From positions 1-32,647 of the forward strand of contig DASZVJ010000189.1 in the NCBI GenBank assembly GCA_035547155.1: 32,647 bases of DNA. The letters are read 5' to 3'. Under the pieces are notes generated by a model. It made no database searches. It saw only the letters and a program-made list of their open reading frames with translations, and was not told where the DNA came from. Both the position numbers and the translations under genes were made by a program. Source of the stretch: CAZNMF01 sp035547155 (lineage in GTDB: Bacteria; Acidobacteriota; Vicinamibacteria; Vicinamibacterales; SCN-69-37). This document shows positions 13,691 to 21,791 of this stretch, in pieces (position 1 is the first letter of the stretch; the number at the start of each line of letters is the position of its first letter).

Positions 13691-16267
13691 GTGTCCATTC
13701 CCGAAAAACCCGCCCTCGAAGGCCTCGAAGACAAGTGGAAAGCCCGTTGGGACGCTGACGGCACGTATCGATTCGATCGCACCGTGCCGCGCGCGCGCGT
13801 GTACTCGATCGACACGCCGCCGCCGACGGTGAGTGGCTCGCTGCACGTCGGCCACGTCTTTTCGTTCACGCACACCGACATCGTCGCCCGCTACCAGCGC
13901 ATGCGCGGCAAGGTCGTGTTCTATCCGATGGGATGGGACGACAACGGCCTGCCGACCGAGCGGCGCGTGCAGAACTACTACGGCGTCCGCTGCGATCCGT
14001 CGCTGCCGTACGACGCGTCGTTCGAGCCGCCCTTCGACTCCGGTCAGGGCCGGCCCGCGAAGTCGGGTGCGCAGCCGATCTCCGTCTCGCGCCCGAACTT
14101 CGTCGAGTTGTGCGTGCGGCTGACGGGACAGGACGAGCAGGCGTTCGAGCATCTGTGGCGCTACCTCGGGCTGTCCGTCGACTGGTCGCTGACCTACGCG
14201 ACGATCGGCCCTGACGCGCGTCGCGTGTCGCAGGCTGCGTTCCTCGACGCGCTCGCGCACGGACAGGCGTATCAACTCGAAGCGCCGACGCTGTGGGACA
14301 TCGACTTCCGCACGGCGGTCGCGCAGGCCGAGCTCGAAGACCGCGAGATGCCCGGTGCATATCACCGCATCCGGTTCGCGTACGCGTCCGGCGACGGCGC
14401 CGTCGAGATCGACACGACGCGTCCCGAGCTGATTCCGGCGTGTGTCGCACTCGTCGCGCATCCAGACGATGAGCGGTATCAGCCGCTGTTCGGGCGCGAG
14501 GTGATCACGCCGCTGTTCGGTGTGCCCGTGCCGGTGCGCCCGCATCCGCTCGCCGATCCGGAAAAAGGCACGGGCATCGCGATGATCTGCACCTTCGGCG
14601 ACGTCACCGACGTCGTCTGGTGGCGCGAGCTGGGATTGCCGGTCCGCGCGATCATCCAGGCCAACGGCACGCTGCGGCCGCTGACGTGGGGCAGCACCGG
14701 CTGGGAGTCGCGCGACGCGACGTCCGCGCAACAGCACTACGACTCGATGGCCGGACTGTCCGCGTCGAAAGCGCGCACGCGCATCGTCGAGTTGCTGCGC
14801 GAGACCGGCGATCTGATTGGCGAGCCGCGGCCAATCACGCATCACGTCAAGTTCTTCGAGAAGGGCGATCGTCCGCTCGAGATCGTGACGAGCCGGCAGT
14901 GGTTCATCAAGACGATGGAGCTGCGCGAGACGCTGCTCGAGCGCGGCCGCGCGCTGCACTGGGTGCCGTCGCACATGCTCGCGCGCTACGAGAACTGGGT
15001 GAACGGCCTCAACGGCGACTGGTGCGTCAGCCGCCAGCGTTTCTTCGGCGTGCCGTTCCCCGTGTGGTATCGCGTGCGGCCCGACGGCACGACGGACTAC
15101 GACGCGCCGCTGCTGCCGACTGAAGCCCAGCTGCCGATCGATCCGTCCACCGACGTGCCCGATGGATTCCGCGCCGATCAGCGCGGCGTGCCCGGCGGGT
15201 TCGTCGGCGATCCCGACGTCATGGACACGTGGGCGACGTCCTCGCTGACGCCGTTCATCGTCTGCGGCTGGCGACGCGATCCGGATCTGTTCGCGCGCAC
15301 GTTCCCGATGGATCTGCGTCCGCAGGCGCACGACATCATTCGCACGTGGCTGTTCTCGACGGTGCTGCGATCGCATCTGCTCGAGAATCAGCTGCCGTGG
15401 GCCAACACGGCCATCTCCGGCTGGGTGCTCGATCCCGACCGCAAGAAGATGTCGAAGTCCAAAGGCAACGTCGTCACGCCAATGGGCTTGCTCGAGGAGC
15501 ACGGCTCGGACGCCGTGCGCTACTGGGCCGCGCGCGGCGGGCCAGGCGTCGACACGGCGTTCGATGCCGGCCAGATGAAGATCGGCCGCCGGCTCGCGAT
15601 CAAGCTGCTCAACGCGTCGAAGTTCGTGCTCGCGAAGACGACGCCGGCTGGCGCGATCGCGGAGCCGCTCGATCGCGGCATGCTGTGGCGCCTGGCCGAT
15701 CTCGTGCGGCACGTGTCGCGGCATCTCGACGCGTACGACTACGCGTCGGCGCTGCGCGAGACGGAAGATCTCTTCTGGTGGTTCTGCGACGACTACATCG
15801 AGCTCGTCAAGCGCCGGCGCGTCGCCGATGACGCGGCCGCGGCGTCCGCGGTCGCGGCGTCGACGCGGGCGCTGTCGGTTCTGCTTCGGCTGTTCGCGCC
15901 GTTCCTGCCGTTCGTCACCGAAGAGGTCTGGTCGTGGTGGCAGATGGGATCCGTGCATCGCGCCGCGTGGCCGACGGCGGAAGAGGTCGTCGACGGATTG
16001 ATTGACGCGTCGCAGGCGGACGATCACACGGCCAGCCGCGCCGCGTCGGACGTGACCGCGCGCATCCGCCAGGAGCGGTCGCTGCTCAAGCTCGGTTTCG
16101 GCGTGCCGGTTCGCCTCAGTCTCACGATGCCGAAGGGCAGCGAGCGAGCGTGGTCGGCGGTGTCGCGCGACGTGCTCGCCGGCAACAACGTCGTCGACGT
16201 GCGCGCCGTGGGCTTCGAGGCGGATCAATTAGCCGTGACGATCGAGCCGCAGACGCCCGATGCCTGA
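13691..16267 (+). CDS. valS: Valine--tRNA ligase (short actinobacterial/archaeal-like form)
   Basis: An 858-residue class I synthetase. The HIGH-type motif is HVGH at 52-55 (in TVSGSLHVGHVFSFTH), KMSKS is at 586-590 (DPDRKKMSKSKGN), and the editing (CP1) domain lies between, with DTTRPE-like substrate contacts. The anticodon-binding helical domain follows. Features such as GWDDNGLPTERRVQNYYGVR match the ValS branch found in actinobacteria and some other lineages rather than the E. coli type. The C-terminus stops at about the end of the anticodon domain plus a small beta segment; no long C-terminal coiled-coil arm of the usual bacterial enzyme is visible. Start is GTG 13691 with AGGGA upstream. 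The stop overlaps nadC by eight bases. Confidence 0.95.
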   Translation: MSIPEKPALEGLEDKWKARWDADGTYRFDRTVPRARVYSIDTPPPTVSGSLHVGHVFSFTHTDIVARYQRMRGKVVFYPMGWDDNGLPTERRVQNYYGVRCDPSLPYDASFEPPFDSGQGRPAKSGAQPISVSRPNFVELCVRLTGQDEQAFEHLWRYLGLSVDWSLTYATIGPDARRVSQAAFLDALAHGQAYQLEAPTLWDIDFRTAVAQAELEDREMPGAYHRIRFAYASGDGAVEIDTTRPELIPACVALVAHPDDERYQPLFGREVITPLFGVPVPVRPHPLADPEKGTGIAMICTFGDVTDVVWWRELGLPVRAIIQANGTLRPLTWGSTGWESRDATSAQQHYDSMAGLSASKARTRIVELLRETGDLIGEPRPITHHVKFFEKGDRPLEIVTSRQWFIKTMELRETLLERGRALHWVPSHMLARYENWVNGLNGDWCVSRQRFFGVPFPVWYRVRPDGTTDYDAPLLPTEAQLPIDPSTDVPDGFRADQRGVPGGFVGDPDVMDTWATSSLTPFIVCGWRRDPDLFARTFPMDLRPQAHDIIRTWLFSTVLRSHLLENQLPWANTAISGWVLDPDRKKMSKSKGNVVTPMGLLEEHGSDAVRYWAARGGPGVDTAFDAGQMKIGRRLAIKLLNASKFVLAKTTPAGAIAEPLDRGMLWRLADLVRHVSRHLDAYDYASALRETEDLFWWFCDDYIELVKRRRVADDAAAASAVAASTRALSVLLRLFAPFLPFVTEEVWSWWQMGSVHRAAWPTAEEVVDGLIDASQADDHTASRAASDVTARIRQERSLLKLGFGVPVRLSLTMPKGSERAWSAVSRDVLAGNNVVDVRAVGFEADQLAVTIEPQTPDA

Positions 16268-17099
16268 CCGCCCCGATCCGCAGACGTATCGCGAGCTGGT
16301 GCGCCAGGCGCTCGCCGAGGACATCGGCGCCGGCGATGTCACGACGCGCGCCGTCGTGCCGGCTGACGTTCGCGGCGAAGGCGTCTTCGTGGCCAAGCAG
16401 CGGCTGGTCCTCGCCGGCATCGATGTCGCGCGGGAAGTGTTCGCGCAGGTCGATCCGGCGCTGACCTTCGACGTCCGAATCGCTGACGGTGAGGTCTGCG
16501 TGCCGGGCGCCTCGATTGCCGCGGTGCGCGGCTCCGCGGCCTCGCTGCTCACGGCGGAGCGCACGGCGTTGAATCTGCTGCAGGCGCTGTCGGGCATCGC
16601 GACGCTGACGCGCGCGTACGTGGACGCGGCTCGCGGCGGCGTGCGCATTCTCGACACGCGCAAGACCGCGCCGATGCAGCGCGCCATCGCGAAGTACGCC
16701 GTGCGCTGCGGCGGTGGCGCCAACTACCGCACGGGACTGTTCGACGGCGTGCTCGTCAAGGACAACCACATCCGCATCGCCGGCGGCATCGCCAACGCGG
16801 TGCGGCACGTGCGCGCCGCGGGCATCACGCTGCCGATCGAAGTCGAGGCGCAGTCGCTCGCCCAGGTCGACGACGCGCTGGCGGCCGCCGCCGACGTCAT
16901 CATGCTCGACAACTTCGACGACGAGATGACGCGCGTCGCGGTGGAGCGGATTGCCGGCCGGGCGCGTGTCGAGCTCAGTGGCAACATGACGATCGAGCGC
17001 GTCGCACGGCTCGCCGGCAGCGGCGCGGACGACATCTCCGTCGGCGCGCTCACGCACTCCGCGCCGGCGGCCGACATCAGCTTCGAAATCGACACGTAG
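16260..17099 (+). CDS. nadC: Nicotinate-nucleotide pyrophosphorylase (carboxylating)
   Basis: A 279-residue enzyme that converts quinolinate and PRPP to nicotinate mononucleotide, CO2 and PPi in de novo NAD synthesis. Visible family motifs: EDIGAGDVTTRA near the N-terminus, LLQALSGIATLTRAYVD, DTRKT at 132-136 (quinolinate/phosphate-binding Arg and Lys), VKDNHIRIAGG, IEVEAQSL (metal/substrate-binding Glu), IMLDNFDDE, SGNM and ISVGALTHSAPAADIS. Length is standard. ATG 16260 overlaps the end of valS; birA follows two bases after the stop. No nadA or nadB lies in the window. Confidence 0.96.
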   Translation: MPDRPDPQTYRELVRQALAEDIGAGDVTTRAVVPADVRGEGVFVAKQRLVLAGIDVAREVFAQVDPALTFDVRIADGEVCVPGASIAAVRGSAASLLTAERTALNLLQALSGIATLTRAYVDAARGGVRILDTRKTAPMQRAIAKYAVRCGGGANYRTGLFDGVLVKDNHIRIAGGIANAVRHVRAAGITLPIEVEAQSLAQVDDALAAAADVIMLDNFDDEMTRVAVERIAGRARVELSGNMTIERVARLAGSGADDISVGALTHSAPAADISFEIDT

Positions 17100-17101
17100 C
17101 G

Positions 17102-17908
17102 ATGTTCGACGCGATTCCCGACGACATCGCCGTCGCGCTCGCGGCGGCCGAGCCGGCGCTCGGCCCGTACGCGTCGCTGCGGTATGCGGCGGAGATCGGA
17201 TCGACGAACGACGCCGCGCTGGCGCTCGCGCTGTCCGGCGCGCCCGAAGGGACGTCGGTCCTCGCGGATCTCCAGACGCGCGGCCGTGGGCGCCGCGGCC
17301 ACGACTGGTTCTCACCGCCGGAGTCGGGGCTGTATCTCTCCGTGATCGTGCGCCCGAGACTGGCCGCCGAAGTCGTACCCGTGCTGACGCTCGCGGCCGG
17401 CATCGCGGCGGCCGAGGCGATTCAGGAGCTGACGAGGCTGCCGATCGAGCTCAAGTGGCCGAACGACATCGTGATCGGCCGTCCCTGGCGCAAGCTGGGC
17501 GGCATTCTGTCTGAGGGCGCGAGCGCCGGCGGCCGGCTCGACGCGGTCGTCGTCGGCATCGGCGTCAACCTGCGCGCGACGAGCTATCCGCCGGAACTGG
17601 CCGGGCGCGCAACGTCGATCGAGACCGAGCTCGGCCGGCCGATCGATCGCGCGCCCTGTCTCGTCACGCTGCTCGCGCGGCTGCGTGCGATCATGGACCG
17701 GCTGCACGCCGACGGCCGCGAGGCGATTTGCCGGGACTGGCGGACGTTTGGCCGCCGCGGCCTGCACGGCGCGGCGGTGCGATGGGCCGAGCGCGGCGTC
17801 GATCGGCGCGGCCGGGCGAGGGACATCGACGCCGACGGCGCGCTGCTCGTCGACGTGGACGGCCGAATCGAGCGCATCATCGCCGGCGAAGTGATCTGGG
17901 AGTCGTGA
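17102..17908 (+). CDS. birA: Biotin--[acetyl-CoA-carboxylase] ligase, monofunctional
   Basis: A 268-residue enzyme that activates biotin to biotinyl-AMP and attaches it to the carboxyl carrier protein. The biotin-binding segment GSTNDAALAL, the glycine-rich loop QTRGRGRRGHDWFSP (residues about 58-72), KWPND at 118-122 and GVGINL-type strand (VVVGIGVNLRA) are present. There is no N-terminal helix-turn-helix, so it is a ligase only and not the biotin repressor. The C-terminal SH3-like cap is recognisable (DADGALLVDVDGRIERI). The nadC-birA pairing is common in several phyla. Confidence 0.95.
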   Translation: MFDAIPDDIAVALAAAEPALGPYASLRYAAEIGSTNDAALALALSGAPEGTSVLADLQTRGRGRRGHDWFSPPESGLYLSVIVRPRLAAEVVPVLTLAAGIAAAEAIQELTRLPIELKWPNDIVIGRPWRKLGGILSEGASAGGRLDAVVVGIGVNLRATSYPPELAGRATSIETELGRPIDRAPCLVTLLARLRAIMDRLHADGREAICRDWRTFGRRGLHGAAVRWAERGVDRRGRARDIDADGALLVDVDGRIERIIAGEVIWES

Positions 17909-17912
17909 CCGC

Positions 17913-18662
17913 GTGATCGATCCGTTGACCGCATCGCCCGACGCCGGCGCCGTTGATGTCGGCGAATACTGCCGCCGCGTCGAAGAGCATCTGACGCGCG
18001 TCAACGGTGGCCATCTCGTCCGCATCGTCGGCGCGGGCTTTCAGCTCGTGCGTGACTGGGCGCTGGCCGGCATTCCGTTCAGCATCGCCTGCCGCGGGAT
18101 CGATCAGAAGGCCGAGCGACATCGCACGGGCCGATCGACACGGCCGCTGCGCATCGAGTTCTGCGAGCCGGATGTGCGCGCCGTTTTCGATCAGTGGCAG
18201 CGCGCGGTCGGCATCGCCGGCGTTCGAGCGGCCTCGGGCGAGAGCGCGCCAGTGGAAGCGACGATCGAAGAGACAAAGAAGCCGTCGCTGTCTCGCCATC
18301 TCGATCGCATTGTCACGAGCCTGACACGCGTGGCGGGCCGGCTGGATCTGCCGAGCGATCTGCGTGATCGCGTCACGGCGACGATCGAGGCGGGGGTCGC
18401 ATTGCACGAACAGGCGCGGCATGCGCGCGGCGAGGCGAGGGACGCGATCGCCGCGCGGCTGGTCGATCTCGATCGCGATCTGCTCGTCGCCGCCCGTGCG
18501 GCGGCGGGTGAGGATGCTCTCGTCGAGCTTCGCACGCAGGCCGCCGCAGAGTTGGCCGCATACCGATCGCGCCTCGCATCAGATGTCTGGACGCGTAGCG
18601 TCGACGTCACCGTCGATCGGCTCGTGCGCGATCGCTTTGGACTCCCGACCCTCGAGGTCTGA
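17913..18662 (+). CDS. Conserved hypothetical protein, possibly acidobacterial
   Basis: A 249-residue soluble protein. The N-terminal 110 residues contain the most ordered part: VGEYCRRVEEHLTRVNGGHL, then VGAGFQLVRDWALAGIPFSI and a short basic stretch followed by RIEFCEPDVRAVFDQWQRAVG. The rest is helical and Ala/Arg/Glu-rich (about 120-249). No catalytic motif, signal or membrane segment is seen. Start GTG 17913 lies five bases after the birA stop; no better start is nearby. Third-position G/C bias and tight spacing between birA and the methyltransferase gene support it as real and co-transcribed. I cannot assign a function; it resembles hypothetical proteins found in acidobacterial genomes. 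Confidence 0.75.
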   Translation: MIDPLTASPDAGAVDVGEYCRRVEEHLTRVNGGHLVRIVGAGFQLVRDWALAGIPFSIACRGIDQKAERHRTGRSTRPLRIEFCEPDVRAVFDQWQRAVGIAGVRAASGESAPVEATIEETKKPSLSRHLDRIVTSLTRVAGRLDLPSDLRDRVTATIEAGVALHEQARHARGEARDAIAARLVDLDRDLLVAARAAAGEDALVELRTQAAAELAAYRSRLASDVWTRSVDVTVDRLVRDRFGLPTLEV

Positions 18663-18669
18663 TCCGCCG

Positions 18670-19941
18670 ATGTCCAGCACCATCGAATTGACCGTCGAAC
18701 GTCCAGTCGCCGGCGGCCGGATGCTGGCTCGTCAGGATGGACGCGTCGTGCTGGTCTCTGGCGCGATTCCCGGCGAGCGCGTGCGCGCGCGAGTCGAGCG
18801 AACGGTGCGTCACACGATCTTCGCCGGCGTCGTCGACGTGCTCGATGCGAGCCCCTTCCGGCGTCCGCCGTATTGCGATCCGCGCTGCGGCGGCTCGGTC
18901 TACGCGCATATCGTGCCCGAGCATCAACGCGTGTTGAAAGGCGCCATCGTGGCCGACGCGTTCCGTCGTCTCGGCGGCATGACGATCGATCCGCCGTCCG
19001 TTGCAGGCGCGTCGGAGGAAGGCTATCGCCTGCGCGCGCGGCTGCACGTGCAGGGCGGACGCACCGGATTCTTTCTCGAAGACACGCACACGCTGTGCGA
19101 TGCCGCCGTGACGCGTCAATTGAGATCCGGCGCGTTGTCCGCCGTCACAGCGCTGCTCGTGCAGCTCGGCGACGCGGCGTCGCTGATCGAGGCGGTCGTC
19201 GTCTCGGAGAACGTCGACGCGAGCATGCGCGTCCTGCATCTCGATGTGAAGGCGGGCGCGAAGGTCGCGCAGCTCGAGGGCCGTGCTCGTCTGGTCGATG
19301 GCGTCACTGGCGTGACGATGCGGACCGGTTCGAGATTGATTGCGCTGGCTGGCGTTCCGACCGTGACCGATCGCGCGGGCGCGTTGTTCGGTCAGGAGGC
19401 GCCGATCCCTGCGGAGACCGAATGGACGCGATCGGGCGCGTCGTTCTTCCAGGGCAATCGATTTCTGATTGGCGATCTGGTGTCGCACGTGCTCGCGCAC
19501 GCGACGGGTACGCGCGTGCTCGATTTGTACTCGGGCGTCGGTCTGTTTGCGATCGCGCTGGCTGCACGCGGCGCGACGGTGACGGCCGTCGAAGGCGATG
19601 CCGCCAGCGGCGACGATCTCGAGCTGAATGCCGCGCGCTGGTCGTCGCAGGTCGTCGTCCGTCGCGGCTCGGTTGAAGACGTCGCGACGACGTTGTCGGC
19701 GGGGGCGTTCGACGCGATTGTCCTCGACCCACCTCGGACTGGCGCATCGCCCGACGCGCTCGCGTCCATCATCAAACTGGCGGCGTCGCGCATCGTCTAT
19801 GTGTCCTGCGATCCGGCCACGCTCGCGCGCGACGCGAAGGCGCTCGTCGCGGCCGGCTACCGGCTCGGATCGATCCAGGGATTCGATCTCTTTCCCAACA
19901 CCGCGCACGTGGAGACCGTGGCGGTCTTCGGCCGGGCGTAG
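18670..19941 (+). CDS. 23S rRNA (uracil-5-)-methyltransferase RlmD/TrmA-like
   Basis: A 423-residue SAM-dependent RNA methyltransferase. A TRAM domain spans about 1-58, the SAM-binding core starts at DLYSGVGLFAIALAARGA, IVLDPPRTG follows, and the catalytic Cys is C380 in VSCDPATLARDAK; FPNTAHVETV is the usual C-terminal motif. The iron-sulfur region of RlmD is altered: C69 and C73 (CDPRCGGSVYAH) and C143 are present, but where the family has CGGC this protein has CGGS, so one of four ligands is missing. I chose ATG 18670, eight bases after the previous stop; upstream extension is a shadow. Which uracil is modified (23S 1939, 747 or tRNA 54) cannot be told. Confidence 0.88.
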   Translation: MSSTIELTVERPVAGGRMLARQDGRVVLVSGAIPGERVRARVERTVRHTIFAGVVDVLDASPFRRPPYCDPRCGGSVYAHIVPEHQRVLKGAIVADAFRRLGGMTIDPPSVAGASEEGYRLRARLHVQGGRTGFFLEDTHTLCDAAVTRQLRSGALSAVTALLVQLGDAASLIEAVVVSENVDASMRVLHLDVKAGAKVAQLEGRARLVDGVTGVTMRTGSRLIALAGVPTVTDRAGALFGQEAPIPAETEWTRSGASFFQGNRFLIGDLVSHVLAHATGTRVLDLYSGVGLFAIALAARGATVTAVEGDAASGDDLELNAARWSSQVVVRRGSVEDVATTLSAGAFDAIVLDPPRTGASPDALASIIKLAASRIVYVSCDPATLARDAKALVAAGYRLGSIQGFDLFPNTAHVETVAVFGRA

Positions 19942-19960
19942 CTCGCGCGCCCGCCTCCGC

Positions 19961-19966
19961 TACACT
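19961..19966 (+). promoter_or_regulatory. Possible -10 element of a leaderless mRNA
   Basis: TACACT ends six bases before the ATG at 19973, and no Shine-Dalgarno sequence lies between. If used, transcription would start at the A of the start codon. No clear -35 is seen. Confidence 0.3.
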
Positions 19967-19972
19967 CGCGAC

Positions 19973-20755
19973 ATGGGAGCTCCGTCGATCGCGCGTCGTG
20001 TCAATGCCGAGCGCGCCGTCGTGCTCGGCTGGCCGCGCGCGATTCTGATGCAGATGGCGCACCCGCTGATCGCAGCGGGCGTCGCCGGCCACAGCTCGTT
20101 CCGCGACGGGCCGGTGGCGTCCGTGCGCCGGCTGCACGCGACCGTGCACGCGATGCTGATGATCCTGTTCGGCGACGCGCGCGAGCGCGATCGCGCGATC
20201 GATGGCATTCGCGCCATCCATCGCAGGGTGAACGGCGCGTTGCGCGAGTCAGTGGGCCGGTTTCCGGCTGGCACGCGGTACACCGCTGAAGATCCGGCGC
20301 TGCTGCGTTGGGTACATCTGACGCTGCTCGAGTCCGTCCCGTTGATCTATGAACGTATCGTCGGACCGCTGACACCGGTGGAGCGCGATGCGTATTGCGC
20401 GGAATCGGCGTGGGTGCCGATCGCGCTCGGCGCGCGCGACGACGAGATTCCAAGAACATGGGACGCGTCGGCGCGCGCCATCGACGAGATGCTGGCGTCC
20501 GGCACGCTGGCGATCGGCGCCGACGCGCGCGCGATTGCCGACACGCTGCTGGCGCCGCCGTTGAGCGCATTGATCTGGCCAGTGCGTCGTCTGCAACAGC
20601 GCATCGCGATCGGCACGCTGTCGCCGACGCTTCGCGACGCCTACGGTCTTACGCCCGTGCCGTCCGATCTGGATCGAACGTTTCGCCGCTTGCGGCGGAT
20701 GCGGCGCGCGGTACCGGACAGGATTGCGCACTGGGGCATCGCACGCCGGGTCTAA
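19973..20755 (+). CDS. MpaB-type oxygenase-like protein (DUF2236)
   Basis: A 260-residue protein of the DUF2236 family, related to the latex-clearing protein and to MpaB of mycophenolate synthesis. The conserved His-containing segment is AHPLIAAGVAGHSSFRDGP (H30 and H40), followed by a helix with RRLHATVHAMLMILFGD and later WVHLTLLES, the pattern of the heme-binding oxygenase fold. The substrate is unknown. ATG 19973 is the first codon before the conserved part; the frame extended upstream overlaps the methyltransferase gene in another frame and is a shadow. The TAA stop lies in the loop of a strong hairpin. Confidence 0.85.
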   Translation: MGAPSIARRVNAERAVVLGWPRAILMQMAHPLIAAGVAGHSSFRDGPVASVRRLHATVHAMLMILFGDARERDRAIDGIRAIHRRVNGALRESVGRFPAGTRYTAEDPALLRWVHLTLLESVPLIYERIVGPLTPVERDAYCAESAWVPIALGARDDEIPRTWDASARAIDEMLASGTLAIGADARAIADTLLAPPLSALIWPVRRLQQRIAIGTLSPTLRDAYGLTPVPSDLDRTFRRLRRMRRAVPDRIAHWGIARRV

Positions 20756-20764
20756 AGACCCGGC
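20745..20764 (+). terminator. Hairpin with the stop codon in its loop
   Basis: GCCGGGTC (20745-20752) and GACCCGGC (20757-20764) form a perfect 8-bp stem around the loop TAAA, whose first three bases are the stop codon of the MpaB-type gene. No T-tract follows, so termination strength is uncertain. Confidence 0.6.
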
Positions 20765-21110
20765 GAGACGGCCGCGCACCCACTACACCGGGGCAGCGGC
20801 ATCCCGGAGCGCGTGAGGCACGATCACCAAGCGCGCGACTACTGTCACTTTGCTGTGTACATATAAGTGCCTGCGTCTACGGCTTTTGCATCACGTCGCA
20901 GAATGGAGACGCGATCGGTCCGAATGTCGTGCGCGGATCGCGTGACAGCGAGTCATGCGGTTGGTATACGTCGATCGCAGAGCCTGGAATGTAGGGCACG
21001 CGGACGGGGTGAGTGGCGCACGACGCCGCGAATGGGTGGCCATCACGTAGGGGCGGCCCCCCGTGGCCGCCGTTTGTCGTGGCCCGCAGCCGACGCCGCG
21101 TAAAGATCGC
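20765..21110. other. Non-coding space between convergent genes
   Basis: About 345 bases between the MpaB-type gene and the minus-strand amidotransferase. Base composition is less G+C-rich in places (around 20850-20890) than in the neighbouring genes. Short frames are present on the plus strand (for example one ending at 20994), without ribosome-binding site or family pattern. Apart from the two hairpins listed at its edges I see nothing. Confidence 0.4.
21052..21071. repeat. REP-like palindrome (GGCGGCC...GGCCGCC)
   Basis: GGCGGCC (21052-21058) and GGCCGCC (21065-21071) form a 7-bp stem with the loop CCCCGT, preceded by GTAGG and followed by GTTTGT. The sequence resembles the short palindromes scattered between genes in many high-GC genomes. 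It may also act as a transcription stop between the convergent genes. Confidence 0.45.
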
Positions 21111-21788
21111 CTACGGTTTCTTCGTCGTGGCCTCGACGAACCCTTTGAACATCTGCGAGAACTCGCCGGTCTGCCAGAAGTTCTCGGGATGCCACTGAAC
21201 GCCGATGCAGAACTTCGCGCCGGGACGTTCGATGCCTTCGACGATGCCGTCGGGCGCCGTTGCTGATGCGACGAACCCTGGCGCGACGACGTCGACGCAC
21301 TGGTGGTGCCGGCTGTTGACCGGCAATTCGCTCGCGGCGTCGGCGCCGAGCAGATGAGCGAGTCGCGATCCTGGCTCAACGCGCACCGTATGCGGCGTGC
21401 TCGTGTTGGGCTCGCGCTGCACGTGCGTCAGGTCCGTCGGCCGGTGACTTGGGATGTCCTGCACGAGCGTGCCGCCTGCGACGACGTTGAGGAGCTGCAC
21501 GCCGCGGCAGATCGCGAGCAGCGGCATGTCGCGCTTCAGCGCTTCGCGCGCGAGGACGATCTCGTACGCATCGCGCGCCGTGTCGGTCTTCAGCGTCGCG
21601 TGCCGATCGGCCGCGCCGTAGTGCTGCGGATCGACGTCCGCGCCGCCGGTCAACAGCACGCCGTCGCACTCGTCGAGCACGTCTGGCAGACGATCCTTCG
21701 CCGGATCGAGCACGCGCGGTGTCGCGCCCGCGCGCTCGAGCGATTTCAAATAGTCAGGTTGCGGCCAGGCGACGGCGATGCGCGGCAT
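21111..21788 (-). CDS. Class I glutamine amidotransferase-like hydrolase (peptidase C26, PuuD-like)
   Basis: A 225-residue enzyme related to gamma-glutamyl-GABA hydrolase PuuD. The catalytic Cys is C94 in PLLAICRGVQLLNV, with His and Glu at H200 and E202 in GVQWHPENF. The family segment DGVLLTGGADVDPQHYG (about 42-58) is clear. Most likely it hydrolyses a gamma-glutamyl amide; the true substrate is unknown since no putrescine genes lie nearby. It begins three bases after argS ends and is probably the last gene of a mobA-argS-amidotransferase operon. Confidence 0.9.
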   Translation of the reverse strand: MPRIAVAWPQPDYLKSLERAGATPRVLDPAKDRLPDVLDECDGVLLTGGADVDPQHYGAADRHATLKTDTARDAYEIVLAREALKRDMPLLAICRGVQLLNVVAGGTLVQDIPSHRPTDLTHVQREPNTSTPHTVRVEPGSRLAHLLGADAASELPVNSRHHQCVDVVAPGFVASATAPDGIVEGIERPGAKFCIGVQWHPENFWQTGEFSQMFKGFVEATTKKP

Positions 21789-21791
21789 GAC

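Noticed and set aside
13376..16228. Open frame of 950 codons on the minus strand opposite valS
   Set aside because: It is the antisense shadow of a high-GC gene with strong third-position bias; its product is His/Arg/Asp-rich without any domain, and valS is unmistakable.
20765..21110. tRNA or small RNA gene between convergent genes
   Set aside because: I could not build a cloverleaf or see a promoter with terminator pair; only the REP-like palindrome is supported.
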